This document shows positions 9,755 to 19,900 of a stretch of DNA of 21,882 nucleotides, piece by piece. The notes under the pieces were generated by a model. That model was given only the letters and a program-made list of their open reading frames with translations. It was not told the DNA's origin and did no database searches. How positions within the stretch are numbered: the stretch's first letter is position 1; each line of letters starts with the position of its first letter. The DNA lies in contig FWWN02000278.1 in NCBI GenBank assembly GCA_900175165.2, forward strand, positions 3,570-25,451, read 5' to 3'. The stretch is from Rhizomucor pusillus. Lineage: Eukaryota > Mucoromycota > Mucoromycetes > Mucorales > Lichtheimiaceae. The position numbers were made by a program, and so were the translations under genes.

Positions 9755-10394
9755 TGCAGTCTTAAAAGGGCTGGAAGGGAAAGACAAACAAAAATGAAAT
9801 TGACTGCACGGAAATGCAACCTATTAGCGACCTTGTGACACACTGGTGGTAACTTTGGCTTGTGTCAAGACGGAAAGACAGTATAAAAAGGGGCTCGGGA
9901 TGGGGGGGGGGAAGGGCGAGCCAGGCACCTGATGTCCCATTTTTGAGAACCCACAAAGAGAATCCTCCCCGCTACGAAATTCTTCTTGTCAAAGCAACCA
10001 GTTTGGCTCGTTAGCATCTCATTGTTTCTCATGAAGCCCTGCATAGATTGTTGTTTTCACCAACCACGAAGACCGTGCTTTTTAAACGTGTTATTTTGTA
10101 CACATTGCTCTCCATCAGAGGCACACGGGAGTATGATAGTAGCGATCATTTCAATGCGATGCTTTCACTAACATTACGATACGGAGTAGGCTCTTAGATA
10201 CATTCTTGGAAACCATCAACCTAATACTCTTATATTTTCCATGTACCATGCATTCGGATGTTTCATTCAGATAGACATACTCTGCATTGTCATTGTGCGC
10301 ACATACACCACGAAAAGTATGTATGCTTCAGGGGCATCAGAGTACATGTCTAGTTGTCAATATTGATACTATGAAGAATGATTGATTTTTATTT
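9755..10394. other. Intergenic: Rab-GAP promoter and Ipi1 3' flank
   Basis: The left part is the upstream region of the minus-strand Rab-GAP gene. A run of ten G lies at 9902-9911. A 46-residue, Cys-rich ATG frame on plus (starting near 10031) has no recognisable match and is not called. The right part should hold the 3' UTR of Ipi1. I see no clear gene and no tRNA. Confidence 0.5.
9882..9890 (+). promoter_or_regulatory. TATA box facing away from the Rab-GAP gene
   Basis: TATAAAAAG on the plus strand lies 128 nt upstream of the Rab-GAP ATG and points rightwards. No convincing plus-strand coding gene follows, so if used it would drive a non-coding or very small transcript. The call rests on the motif alone. 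Confidence 0.35.
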
Positions 10395-13300
10395 TTACAA
10401 GATTACTTTGACAGAGACATCTGTTGATTGCATGTCAGAATATTATTCTCCAATCATCAGAGCAAAAAGCTTAGACTTACGTTCTTGACATGCAGAGATA
10501 GCATCGCGTACTTTCTGTGAGCCACTTGCGATGTAGTATATGAACTCAAGTGCACGTTGCTGCAAGTCAACCGGCAGGTTGATAAAAGGGCCATACAATG
10601 GTCCTTTCTTGGGCAGATTTACATAAAAGAACGGTACCATGGCAAGCTCGGTGCTACGCAGTATCTTTTACGATCCATAATCTGTTATTTTTTCGCGTTC
10701 CATTTCATTTACGTTAAAGATTCGTTCAGTTACCTCGTCGTTAAATACACTCTTATCATTTTCTCGCGCAACGTCGCATAAAAAATTCAAGATGACCTGT
10801 ACTAGAAGTTAACGATATATTGATCGCAAGAAAAGTCAGTTTGAATACATACTCTGCTAACATGGATGTAGCTCGTCTTCAGCTGCCACAAAGTCTTTGG
10901 TAAGCTGCTGAACCATTTCTGCAGCAGCTGAGTGTACTTTGGAGACGATCGAACGCTGAACTCTGCGTTGTAGCTAGGTGTAGATTCGAGCTAGAAAGCA
11001 GTTAGTTGAGAGGATTGAAGCATATGGCTATATATTTCTATTTACCAAATATACTCGTATAAGGAACTGTAAAGCCGTCTGCTTTACACCTGAGTTTGGA
11101 CTGGTAAAGTTGTAAAAGTTCATAAAAGCCTTGAGAAAGAAATACTGAGCGATCTCTCATTGTCTTTTGGCAAAAAATTAGCAGCAGCATACCTTGAACA
11201 GTTTGTACCGTCCATTATCCTCGAGACTGTTCCAGAATCCCCAAATAGCTGGAAGCAAAGATACAAGGTCTTCTTCCTTGAATTGCCACGATAGGCTTGT
11301 TACACCCTCCTTACCATCCTTTTCATTGGGCAGATGATTAGAAATAACGAAAACCTTATGTATGTTGCATCTTGTTCTTGTACCTCATAACCAATGGAAT
11401 GTAACACGTAGTTGACCATTTTCTTTGTCCAGGATGGATGCTCTATAGCCTTTTGCGACTGCGCCGATTTTTCCAGCATGTATATTGACGTCAATTCGCA
11501 GACTGCAGCGTTCATCTCTCGAAGTAAGCTATCGACCTGCGAAATTCAACTTGTCAGTTCCAAGTAGGGCATCCCGTACAATAAAAAATTAACATGCCTC
11601 TGCAGGTCGATTACCAAGGGTATCTGCTCCGTACGGAAAATACGTCATAAAGTATTTCAAGAGACTGAGCAAGTGCTTATCTAGCCACGAATAGTCCTTT
11701 TCGCTTGTGTCATCGTCATTTACAAGTACTCTGCCAATAATGAGCGTAAGTCGTATAACGATATGCAGTAGCTGGAGCGCAGGTGTGACGTTCGTAATGG
11801 AAGATGCGGTGAAAACTGACGGTGCCGTTTCAAGCCATGAACTGACAAGTATTGATTGGAATGTTTCCAACAGTACCTGGATATCCATCAGCGTTATCAT
11901 GTGCTCACAACTTGGGCGATTAACTTTACTGCAATTACATACCAAAGGATGCGTATCCGAAGTCTTTTCTTCCTCTTTCAAAATCTTTCCAGTGCTTTGC
12001 GGTCCAGAGGACTCAAAAAGATTTAGTTGCGATAGTTCGCATGATGCCAGATAAGTCACGTATGAAAATAATTCAGGATGCGGAAAATAAACCGATGTCT
12101 TAAGGTGTCGAGATAAGTATGTTTCGACAAAAATGGATCCAACTTCTCTTTAACTTACCGGATCCTCAGGATTCCAGCTTACAGTCTTTGCGGTTTCATC
12201 CTTATAGTACCGTTTCAATCGATCCTTGTAGGCTTTCTTTGCGTTTTGGTCTTTGAGCGAATCCAAAAGGAACCACATTCTAACACAATAAATATCAGAT
12301 CGCGCTGTCGATAGGAATTTACAATGCTTACGGATCCCTTCGCGATGTCGTTAATCCTGTTTCCAAGAAATTGGATAAACTGGTCAGCAAATCTAATCGA
12401 GTCTACGGCGATAATGAGCATATACCATATCGAATATTTAAAATCACAGCGCAGAATTACCTTGTGCAAATGTAAGTGCGACTTTGAAATCATAGCTTTC
12501 ATTGTAGATCCACTGGCATTCCCAGTTGTATTCAAAGCCGGGGCGTTAGATTTTGATGCACTCATTTCGTTAGAGTCGACCGTCAACAAACTCGAATAGA
12601 TACCGACGATCTGCATAAGGATTAGCACATTGTAACCGAATCAATTCGTAAATAGGATTGTACCTTGTCCCAAAACTTGCCCCTAACCACATCAGGTGCT
12701 ACTTTTACCCAAAGGTCCATAATCTTGACGGCATCGTTTCTCACATCCTCAAAGATATGCGTCATAGCAGAGCAAGTATACATGATCATGATTGGAAGAA
12801 ATGGGTCCAGATCAGCCTGGGTATATTCACATTTAGTTCATTATCGACTGCACTGCAAATATATATCACATTTACCTTTCTTAAGTTTGCAATATGTTCT
12901 TGCAAAAATGGCAACAACGCTTTCCGAACATCTCGATCCTATCCGCATATTAGATTTTTCCTCGCCTTTTACCAATCCGTCAAAACTCCTCCTTACATCA
13001 TCCACAAATAGTTTGACAATGCCGTTCACAATGGTGCCGAGGTTTGATACCAGCAAACCAGGATAATCGATCGCCCACTCTCGCAAACCAGAAATTGCCT
13101 CTGCAGGAGGATAAATAAATTGCTTCAATTCGTCGTTTAGATGCAAAAGTCGTACCTTTCCGAACACTAGCGTTGTAATGTCTCATTTGCGAAAGCAGAT
13201 CTGACAAGGTAAGATTACGGCTAGTAGTTGCCTGTTTTGACTTGTCTTCCGTGACACTCTGACTCGGAAGAGAAATGCCTTTTCAACGATTGTTAGACGC

Positions 13301-13530
13301 TTAATGCACTGTTGCCACGGTAACGAAAAGACTGATTACTTTTTGATTTGAAGGAGGTGTCTGTGTAGTTGTCAGGCAAAGCTTTCTTTTTGCCAACTTT
13401 TAACTTCTTTTTCTGTAGACATTGTAAAGCGATCTAATCAGCCACTGCAGAAGAAAAACCTCTAGCTCATTTCGAATTGTACTTTAAAATCTTCTTGCTT
13501 TTGCTGCTTTCTCTTCTTCGCACTCGGCAT
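10395..13530 (-). CDS. IPI1: Pre-rRNA-processing protein Ipi1 / TEX10 family
   Basis: Ipi1 is part of the nucleolar/nuclear Rix1 complex (Rix1-Ipi1-Ipi3), which helps process ITS2 and mature the pre-60S particle with the Rea1 ATPase. Exons, low to high coordinate: 10395-10420, 10481-10664, 10734-10796, 10853-10990, 11046-11129, 11193-11318, 11384-11536, 11598-11876, 11943-12098, 12159-12279, 12332-12402, 12461-12610, 12664-12816, 12876-12938, 12997-13100, 13156-13278, 13340-13412, 13483-13530. The frame is continuous, 704 residues. The N-terminus is basic (KKRK) with the family's KLKVGKKKALPDNYTDTSFK block. The HYNASVRK signature is at 74-81, followed by ARM/HEAT-like helices including LFVDDDRDVRKALLPF and MYTCSAMTHI. 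The intron 11537-11597 needs a GC donor. If the last intron (10421-10480) is not spliced, translation ends at 10443 instead, giving 708 residues. Confidence 0.93.
11537..11597 (-). other. Probable GC-AG intron in IPI1
   Basis: The upstream exon reads in frame to ...NRPAE and the next coding exon must begin VDSLLREMN after TTTCGCAG. Both are phase 0, and the only junction that fits begins GCATGT. A GT two bases inside the intron would break the frame. Without splicing, translation would stop after two more codons (stop at 11589). Confidence 0.65.
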
Positions 13531-14136
13531 GGTGATCTACGCTAATGAAGGGGAAAAAAATTGCAGGAGGAGATTCATGCAATTTTCGGATTGTCGTGAC
13601 TGAGGTCAGATGTCCATTTTTTGGATACATGGCATGTTCCGTAATCCAAAGATAAGCGTGCAGTAGAAAAGAATTATCTCATGCAATGGCTTTATATACG
13701 CCTTTAGGAGTTTCATAGACAAAACGGAATATTACAGTTCAGAGATGGTCTTTTTGTATTCTTAGCATGTTTGCCCAGAAAACAAAAATGCAATGTACCT
13801 CAAAAAGTATTCGGTGCATGATTGCAGGGAAGTTATATGTAGCCATGTCATTTACTGCGCATTTAGTGATAGTTGACGCTAGCATGCGACTAAGAATATC
13901 CGAGTTTCCGATGCAGCATTCTCAACGGCGCAATACTGTAATTGAATCTGTCTGCCGAGTAGCTTTGCCACGCCATTGAGACTGTTGCAAAGACGGTAGG
14001 AAACAGTTTTGCCATCTTTGAGCTTATCAAAGCAAAGATTACAAGTCGAATCTTTTAAAACAGTTTTTCATGGTAAGATATCTCGGTTTTAGGGATCAAC
14101 CGCTTCTTGCTCTTCCTCGGAAAACGGATTTACACA
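13531..14136. promoter_or_regulatory. Shared promoter region between IPI1 and the MEA1-like gene
   Basis: This 606-nt region separates two divergent start codons. On the minus strand TATATAAA (13691-13698) lies 161 nt from the IPI1 ATG. The MEA1 side has a weak pyrimidine-rich stretch before its ATG but no clear TATA. A 70-codon plus-strand frame at 13767-13979 has no recognisable content and is not called. Confidence 0.5.
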
Positions 14137-14823
14137 ATGAGTTCGCCGATCGACTCCAAAGGTTCATGCCTTCTCTTAATATGTCTTCCAGCTGTCTCCC
14201 GATTATTGACACTGACTTATGTAGCCGAGGATTCTGACGACTTGAGACTTGAAAGTGAATTGCCGGAACGTTTGCGTGAAGGTAATGACTCGCACCACCG
14301 CTGCCTTCTAGAAATGACATTCGCTCCCTAAACTAGCTTGTTTGCAGCGTGCAACGTGGACACTGATGCCAACAGTGATGACGACGAGGATGATGAGCTG
14401 GAAGGAGTTCCTTTCGGTTACGAGCAACTACCGCAGGACGAAGACGAAGGAGTATCACTTGACCAGGATGACCAACAAGATCGCGTCCTGGAAGCCCCCA
14501 GCATCACGTTAGACAAATCTGAAGAGCTACCAGAAGGTATTTAGTATGATCTACAGTCTATTCCTTTCGAGAAATGGGACTTATCAACATGCATTTTTTT
14601 TTTCAAGAAACTGCTAATACGATCAAATCGATCATGAGCAAAATCCAGATTCCTGAGTCAGCCATTCCTGGTAAGCTCCTTATTCCAATTTGGGACAAGA
14701 GAGACCAAGTTTTTTGATGATTCATGCATAGATTGGGCTAAAGATATCCCTGAATCCGAATGGATGCCCCAGCTTGTATTCACGTCGAAAGAACAGAAAG
14801 ATGATCATGCACAGGACGCTTGA
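14137..14823 (+). CDS. MEA1 (male-enhanced antigen 1) family protein
   Basis: Exons are 14137-14161, 14225-14281, 14348-14536, 14608-14670 and 14732-14823; introns are 63, 66, 71 and 61 nt, all in phase 1. The product has 141 residues. The N-terminal half is very acidic (Asp/Glu run near 35-45). A GYEQLPQDEDEG segment resembles the GYSYQPLNQD region of animal MEA1. The C-terminal block, residues 91-122, contains KSIMSKIQIPESAIPDWAKD and ends in ESEW, matching the animal pattern V/IK.xM....LP...VP.WA.EI.D.xW. The molecular function of MEA1 proteins is not established. The first intron is 3n and free of stops, so retention would add 21 hydrophobic residues; the spliced form is preferred because those residues interrupt the acidic region. 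Family assignment is from my memory of the human protein. Confidence 0.8.
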
Positions 14824-15470
14824 TGTAAAAATATCTGCTCCACCCGCAAAACAGCATCCTCTCTGCCTGTCGCCATGTTAAGAATCACGGACCATTTGCT
14901 TAGCTTTTTTCGTTGATAATCCATATTCAGCACATTTTCAACATCGTGTTGTTCCCTCCTAGGGTCTCAGATGTACGGCTTCCCTTTTTATGCGACAGTC
15001 AAGTTCAGAGACATCAGAAGGATAAGTCGTTGGAACGTGGTGTAATAAACAAAAGTTTACGTGTTTGTAATCGTATGTTTCCTTCAATTCAATCATGGCA
15101 CAAAGCCCTGTGACATACTGGATGTTGTACAAAGACTGACCGTGACCATGTTGGGAACTTTTTTACGTTTTATTTTTTTTTGCCATTAAATAAAGGGGAT
15201 GTAACGTCATGCGAAAATACAAAAAGCAGAAATAGTATAGTAATTTTTCGTTGTTGGGATATATACAAGGAAGGCAGCAAACGTGGGATGGGGAGAGGCA
15301 AGGAATAGAAGCAGTTGCAGGCACGCACACATATGTATAGATTATATAGATTCATATAGACATATATACTTTCCGCGTATACATGTTGAGATGATGACTA
15401 TTACGATGCCCAAATGATATAGAGAATGGCCATATAGGGTCAAAATAAATTGCAGAATGGAAGAGTTTGG
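14824..15470. other. Convergent intergenic region
   Basis: The region lies between the stop of the MEA1-like gene (+) and that of the small Cys/His gene (-). AATAAA occurs near 15188 on plus and may be a polyadenylation signal. The sequence is AT-rich with T runs near 15160-15182. No open frame is convincing, and I see no RNA gene. Confidence 0.45.
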
Positions 15471-15695
15471 CTAGTTCCACGATTCACGGAGGTTGACGAC
15501 GACGTGGAGCCATTCATTGTGCTGTGCTGCAAAGTGATCAAGGATCCATTTGTAAACGAAGCTGCCGTGGATGCGTACTAGCAGGCGTTCGGAACATATA
15601 GGGCAAGGACGGTAGGAATACTTTGTAGACGCTGGTTGCATCTTGTGGGATTTATGGTCGAGTAGTAGCTGCTGCGGATGCTTTTGGTCATACAT
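15471..15695 (-). CDS. Small Cys/His protein, possible zinc-binding module
   Basis: From the ATG at 15695 the ORF encodes 74 residues. The open frame runs on to 15776 but has no upstream ATG. Residues 29-60 contain Cys31-X2-Cys34, then His54-X4-His59, with His43 in between. This is a possible Zn site, with a Cys-to-His gap of 19 residues that is longer than the 12 of classic C2H2 fingers. The rest is aromatic and aliphatic (YKWILDHF, WLHVVVNL), which suggests a compact fold. A same-strand TATAAAAG lies 100 nt upstream (15795-15802), and codon use looks coding. I do not recognise the family. It could be a lineage-specific DNA-, RNA- or protein-binding factor. Confidence 0.6.
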   Translation of the reverse strand: MYDQKHPQQLLLDHKSHKMQPASTKYSYRPCPICSERLLVRIHGSFVYKWILDHFAAQHNEWLHVVVNLRESWN

Positions 15696-15794
15696 GATGA
15701 TGCAACCCAACAATGAGTGAGATGATGGAAAGAAAAGAAAAAAAGGGGGATGACCGAGGGAGGGCAGCGGCAGCAAAGAGAGAAATTCTTGCAG

Positions 15795-15802
15795 CTTTTA
15801 TA
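15795..15802 (-). promoter_or_regulatory. TATA box of the small Cys/His gene
   Basis: The minus strand reads TATAAAAG, 100 nt upstream of the ATG at 15695. Distance and orientation fit a fungal core promoter. Confidence 0.55.
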
Positions 15803-15840
15803 TGTGTGTTGGACGAGAGAGTCATGGGGTTGCGGGCACG

Positions 15841-15864
15841 GGGAAAAGGGTTCCCCCTTTTCCC
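15841..15864. repeat. Perfect 10-bp inverted repeat with stress-element-like core
   Basis: GGGAAAAGGG (15841-15850) and CCCTTTTCCC (15855-15864) are exact inverted copies separated by TTCC. The right arm with its flank contains CCCCT, the core of the yeast stress-response element bound by Msn2-type zinc fingers. It lies about 40 nt upstream of the TATA box of the small Cys/His gene. A role as a dimer binding site is inference. Confidence 0.5.
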
Positions 15865-16173
15865 GCCTTTATTTTAAAACAGACGGGTAATGAATACGAT
15901 AACTTGCATATTGCACTTTCGGGATCGGAAGCGCATGCTAGCGATGCAACACACAAGCATCTAAAGCAACAGCAACAATAGCAGCAACATCACGATCACA
16001 TTTCCTGCATTCTCCACACTAGAATTCCTTTCATCCTCACACCACCATTCATTGATAGCGTCATATCTCTAGCCCGTGACGATACTCGCACTGACCAGAT
16101 TCTCTCTTTCGATCGCCTCATTCTCGTTCAATAAGATCCTCATAAAATTTTTTATTTTAATCTCGTGAGCTAA

Positions 16174-16362
16174 ATGGAGGCGACCTCGCATCCTGACCGT
16201 CATAATACCAGCTGGATGACCTCGGAACCGGCACTGCGGCAGATTCGCTGCCCGGAACGAAACGACGGGGTCCCATCACATCATCTACATATTATCGATG
16301 CATTGTCATCCTGCAACAGACGGGTTCATTCTTTTTTGGTTAACAACAAGGGCAGGGGGTAA
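16174..16362 (+). CDS. Doubtful small ORF, 62 residues
   Basis: This frame begins with a true ATG after a C/A/T-rich leader and is more GC-rich than its surroundings, both of which hint at coding sequence. The residues are polar (several His, Arg and Ser) with no recognisable motif. The stop at 16360-16362 lies next to GGGTAAGG (about 16367), a possible donor, so it might be a first exon, but I find no second exon. It converges on the MAPR gene. Confidence 0.22.
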   Translation: MEATSHPDRHNTSWMTSEPALRQIRCPERNDGVPSHHLHIIDALSSCNRRVHSFLVNNKGRG

Positions 16363-16443
16363 AGAAAGGGTAAGGCACCAGGCGGAAAAAGATGACAAAA
16401 AGACTAGCTACATTTTCTTGCTACATATAACATTTGCTAATTT

Positions 16444-16908
16444 TTAGCTGTCAGGAACTACCTTGCCAACAATGTCATATTTCTTGGCAAAAAATGCATG
16501 CCATTGGTTTAGTGTTTCGAGTTCTTTCTCAGTCAAGTCGCTGTAATCTGCAACGCAGTCTTCGAGGTTGAGTGACGACTTGCCCAAGGCCTGCAGAGAG
16601 ATGGGATTGCCGTATTTAGCGTTATGTCCGGGTTGGAGGGGTCGTATTCTTACCTTGGATGCATCTTTACCCGCAAAGCAGTTGTAGCCTTTGCCTTTAG
16701 TTCCGTAGGCGTCTCTGTTGTTCGACACGTCGAAAATGTCTCCCTTAATCGCGACGTAAATGGGGAGCGAGGGGTCCGAGCCATCGTACTTTGCAAGCTC
16801 GGACACGGTGATGGGCGTATCTTTCGGGGGAGCTCTGTAGCAAAAAGGCAATATGTCTACCAAACCAGCCTAACATGGGTAACACTCCCGCGCACAAACT
16901 TACGGCAT
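16444..16908 (-). CDS. MAPR/Dap1-like cytochrome b5-fold heme-binding protein
   Basis: Family members (Dap1, PGRMC1) bind heme through a tyrosine and support sterol-synthesis cytochrome P450 enzymes. Exons in transcript order are 16908-16904, 16834-16654 and 16590-16444; introns are 69 and 63 nt. The product has 110 residues and consists almost entirely of the cytochrome b5-like domain. Tyr45 and Tyr52 match the PGRMC1 heme-pocket tyrosines and Lys99-Tyr100 match its Lys-Tyr pair. The block GKDASKALGKSSL forms only after the second intron is removed. The first exon contributes just ATGCC: it precedes a perfect GTAAGT donor and gives an MPAPPKDTP start. The frame of exon 2 extends upstream only to a TTG within the first intron. 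No membrane anchor is present, unlike PGRMC1. Its start lies 85 nt after the condensin stop on the same strand. Confidence 0.9.
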
Positions 16909-16993
16909 CGGTCTAGGGGAATCTGCAAGTATGCCTTTTCTCGAGACTCACCAGGCACACCTTGAGTCTTATGCCCATTCAAAGTCAGAAACT

Positions 16994-19900
16994 TTATTCA
17001 TTTGTGGTGCCTGTCGCCGCAGTGGCCACAGTTGCAGTATCCTCTTCATCAGCCTCTGCTTCAGGTTCTACAGATCCATCTACGCTAGAGCCATGCCCAT
17101 CAGCGCGACTCAAGTACTTTGATATTGACTTGACAAAGCGGTTGAAGGAGTTTCGCACCGTTGCTTCTTTAATGGGTCGCTCCTGAAAACACAGGCAGAC
17201 GATCAGCCATGTGATGCTCCATTATGTCATTATGCACCACCAGAAACTTACTTTCTCAATATGTTCCGTTAACAAAAGCATTTTATCCAGCCTTTCGTCG
17301 CCAGCTTCTGCAATGTACATCTTTAGCAGCATATGACACATCGTTTTCCGCGTTACTAGCGCGATGTTAGCCGAAAAAGCAACCATAGGAACGTTCTGCG
17401 CTTACCTCCAGTGTTTCGATAGACGGCCTTGAGTATCTCTAACGTCATATCCGCTTGAATAGCCATATCGATTTTCTGCTTCTCTACCTCTGACAGTTTG
17501 GTCCTATTTCAAAAGTATACATTTGTGAGCTATATCCAAGATGATGAGAATCGAGAATTGTGACATTACGTTGCTATCTTTCTCGGATCCGTCCAATCTG
17601 CCAGCATATCTGATATTTGTGAAGGCGATACCATTTCTTCATCTTGTTCCAGATCAGTGTAGGTTTCACACAGTTCCTGCAGAGCACTCACAGAAATCTA
17701 CAGCAATGTTACACTACTTTAGAGAATACTGGTTCCTACTAGATGTTACGTGATCTCTGTTTACCTTGGCCAGGCATGCTTGGTTTTCAGGTGACGAATA
17801 GCAGTAGACGGGGAAAAAATAGCTTAGGCATTGTTGAATCTTCAAGTTATCGACGGTTGATGGGAAAAAGTAGAGCATGACCATTAGTTTCAAGACCTAC
17901 AACCCTCCGATCAGTTTCCACGGCGATGTGAAAAATAATATTGGCCAATTTACATCTTCATCGCGATATAGGCGAGCAAGCATGAGCTTTGCCAAGCCCT
18001 CCACTGCGATGCTTTGTATAACAGGACTATCGTGATCCAAGCATAGCTCGAATATCTCGGTGAGTTCCGCAGGCTTGCGAAATAAAAAGCAGGTTTAGAT
18101 TTGGTAAAGTTAATTAAAGAAAGACCTCTTACGTTATCGAATTTTGACTGCACGGTCGTAAAACCATAGTTCATCATCAAATCAAAAAGAATCTGTCAAG
18201 ACTATCAGTTTCTATATTCTTTATCCACTTTTAGCGACAGAAATTACCATTAGCCCCTTTTGTTGTAGTTCCTCATGTCCATTTCGCAAACACTGTACAA
18301 ACAGTGAGATATTGTGAAGACCGAGACTCTGTAGATTGGAAGTAAGCTGTGAGTAACAATATGGTCCCTTCTTATCTTGGTTCCAACAGACCCTATCCAA
18401 GGAGCAACAGAGGCCCATGCAATGCAAGCCTTCCTCTCGCAAAACAGTTTCTTTGCTTTGCACCGCAGGCACGATAATCTCATTTAATATACCATATAAA
18501 CTCGAGTTATCTTGCAGTGACTACCATTAAACTTAGCATTTAAAATGGTATACAACGGACGCATGATCTGACTTACTTCTTCGCTTCTTTCCAACATATG
18601 CCGACAAATTGTGAGACATTTGAGTCTAGAAAGCATGTTATGGAGTCCTTTTGCTTGCTCTCCTTCAGCATCTTCTGTTTTCACGAATGATCCGTCGGAT
18701 AGCTTCGTGCGTTTGTAAGAGGCGTTGTCATCCTACCATGATTGTTCAGTCGTAAACAAACGCAACTCTTATTGACAACTGTAACATTTACAATATCCTG
18801 TCCTTCTTCCAATTCTTCTCGCTCTCGGATGTCAGAAATGATCTCGATCATTGTTCTACGACATAATCCCCAATCAGTAATATGTGCATAATAATATAAT
18901 TGAAGCATATTCTACCTTGTAAAATCACGTTCGTCCAGCGATATGATCTTGAAAAGCTCCACAGTACAAATTAAGTGGTAGTCGGGTATATCGGGGGCAA
19001 TCAAGATTTGGCCTATGCAATGTTAATCATTTGCATGCATTAATTTAGCTTGTTAATTCCACTTACGCAGCAACACAAACATTTTTCTTCTTCCAACTTC
19101 GTCTGCGTAATCGAGATATTTTGCAATATCTAGAAGCTGTCCAACGACGAATTCATAGTCACCTTCGGTCTCTTTCGGGGCTTGATGCCACAGATCATTG
19201 TATGTCTCAATATAAAATGCGTGTCGTGTTACTTCTGGAAGTATACTGTCGAGCTTTTCGTCAAGCTAAAAATGCATAAGTCATTTGTTATTCACTAAGG
19301 TATTTGGCGATGAAGCCCCATACATGTTTAGATTTCAGGAACTTGAGAAACACTTTGGCCATGAATGCACTTTCAGGCGACAAGTTATCCCAGAATTGAT
19401 CTACACGCAAGCAGTCAGCAGACTTGCCCAAGCATAGATAAAACGAAAATTCGACTTTACCTTCGAACTTTATGGAACTGACTATATCCATGCGGGCTCC
19501 AAAGAACGCCATCAGAATATCTTCCGCTGCACCTCCTTCCACAACATCCATGCGTTCCAGGAACTATGCCGATGATTAGTTAATCGCGTCGAGGTCAATA
19601 TCGTATGTTATTATTTTTACCTCTAACAAATTGTTGTCTGCATGTCGTATCCAATGCGTCGAGATTAGTTTTGTTGCTGCTTTTCGGACGAGAGGATCTC
19701 TGTCGTTGAGGCCCCATTTTAAGAGATTATGTCGTTGCTGCACTGTTAATATCCGAAAATCTTCGATTTCAGCCATCGGTTTCAGGAACACAACTCTGCG
19801 ACTGATTGCATCCACATCCCGAGCTCGTTCAATAATATACGGAATTGTCTGTTGGGTTTTATCCAGATTGAAAAGTACAACTCGGCGCACCTCACTATCA

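Larger units (their letters stand above)
15696..16443. other. Intergenic region upstream of the small Cys/His gene
   Basis: The left third is the promoter of the minus-strand Cys/His gene (TATA box and inverted repeat listed separately). From about 15960 to 16140 the plus strand is rich in C, A and T like a fungal 5' UTR. It leads to the doubtful ORF at 16174. No RNA gene is seen. Confidence 0.4.

Noticed and set aside
9902..9911. Run of ten G as a functional element
   Set aside because: A lone homopolymer without a second G tract arrangement; it may be slippage or assembly error.
9986..10171. Cys-rich plus-strand frame after the TATA box at 9882
   Set aside because: The frame opens at TTG and the ATG form is only 46 codons; the Cys pattern matches no known fold and codon use is poor.
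13767..13979. 70-codon plus-strand frame between IPI1 and the MEA1-like gene
   Set aside because: No family features and no splice link in frame to the MEA1 exons.
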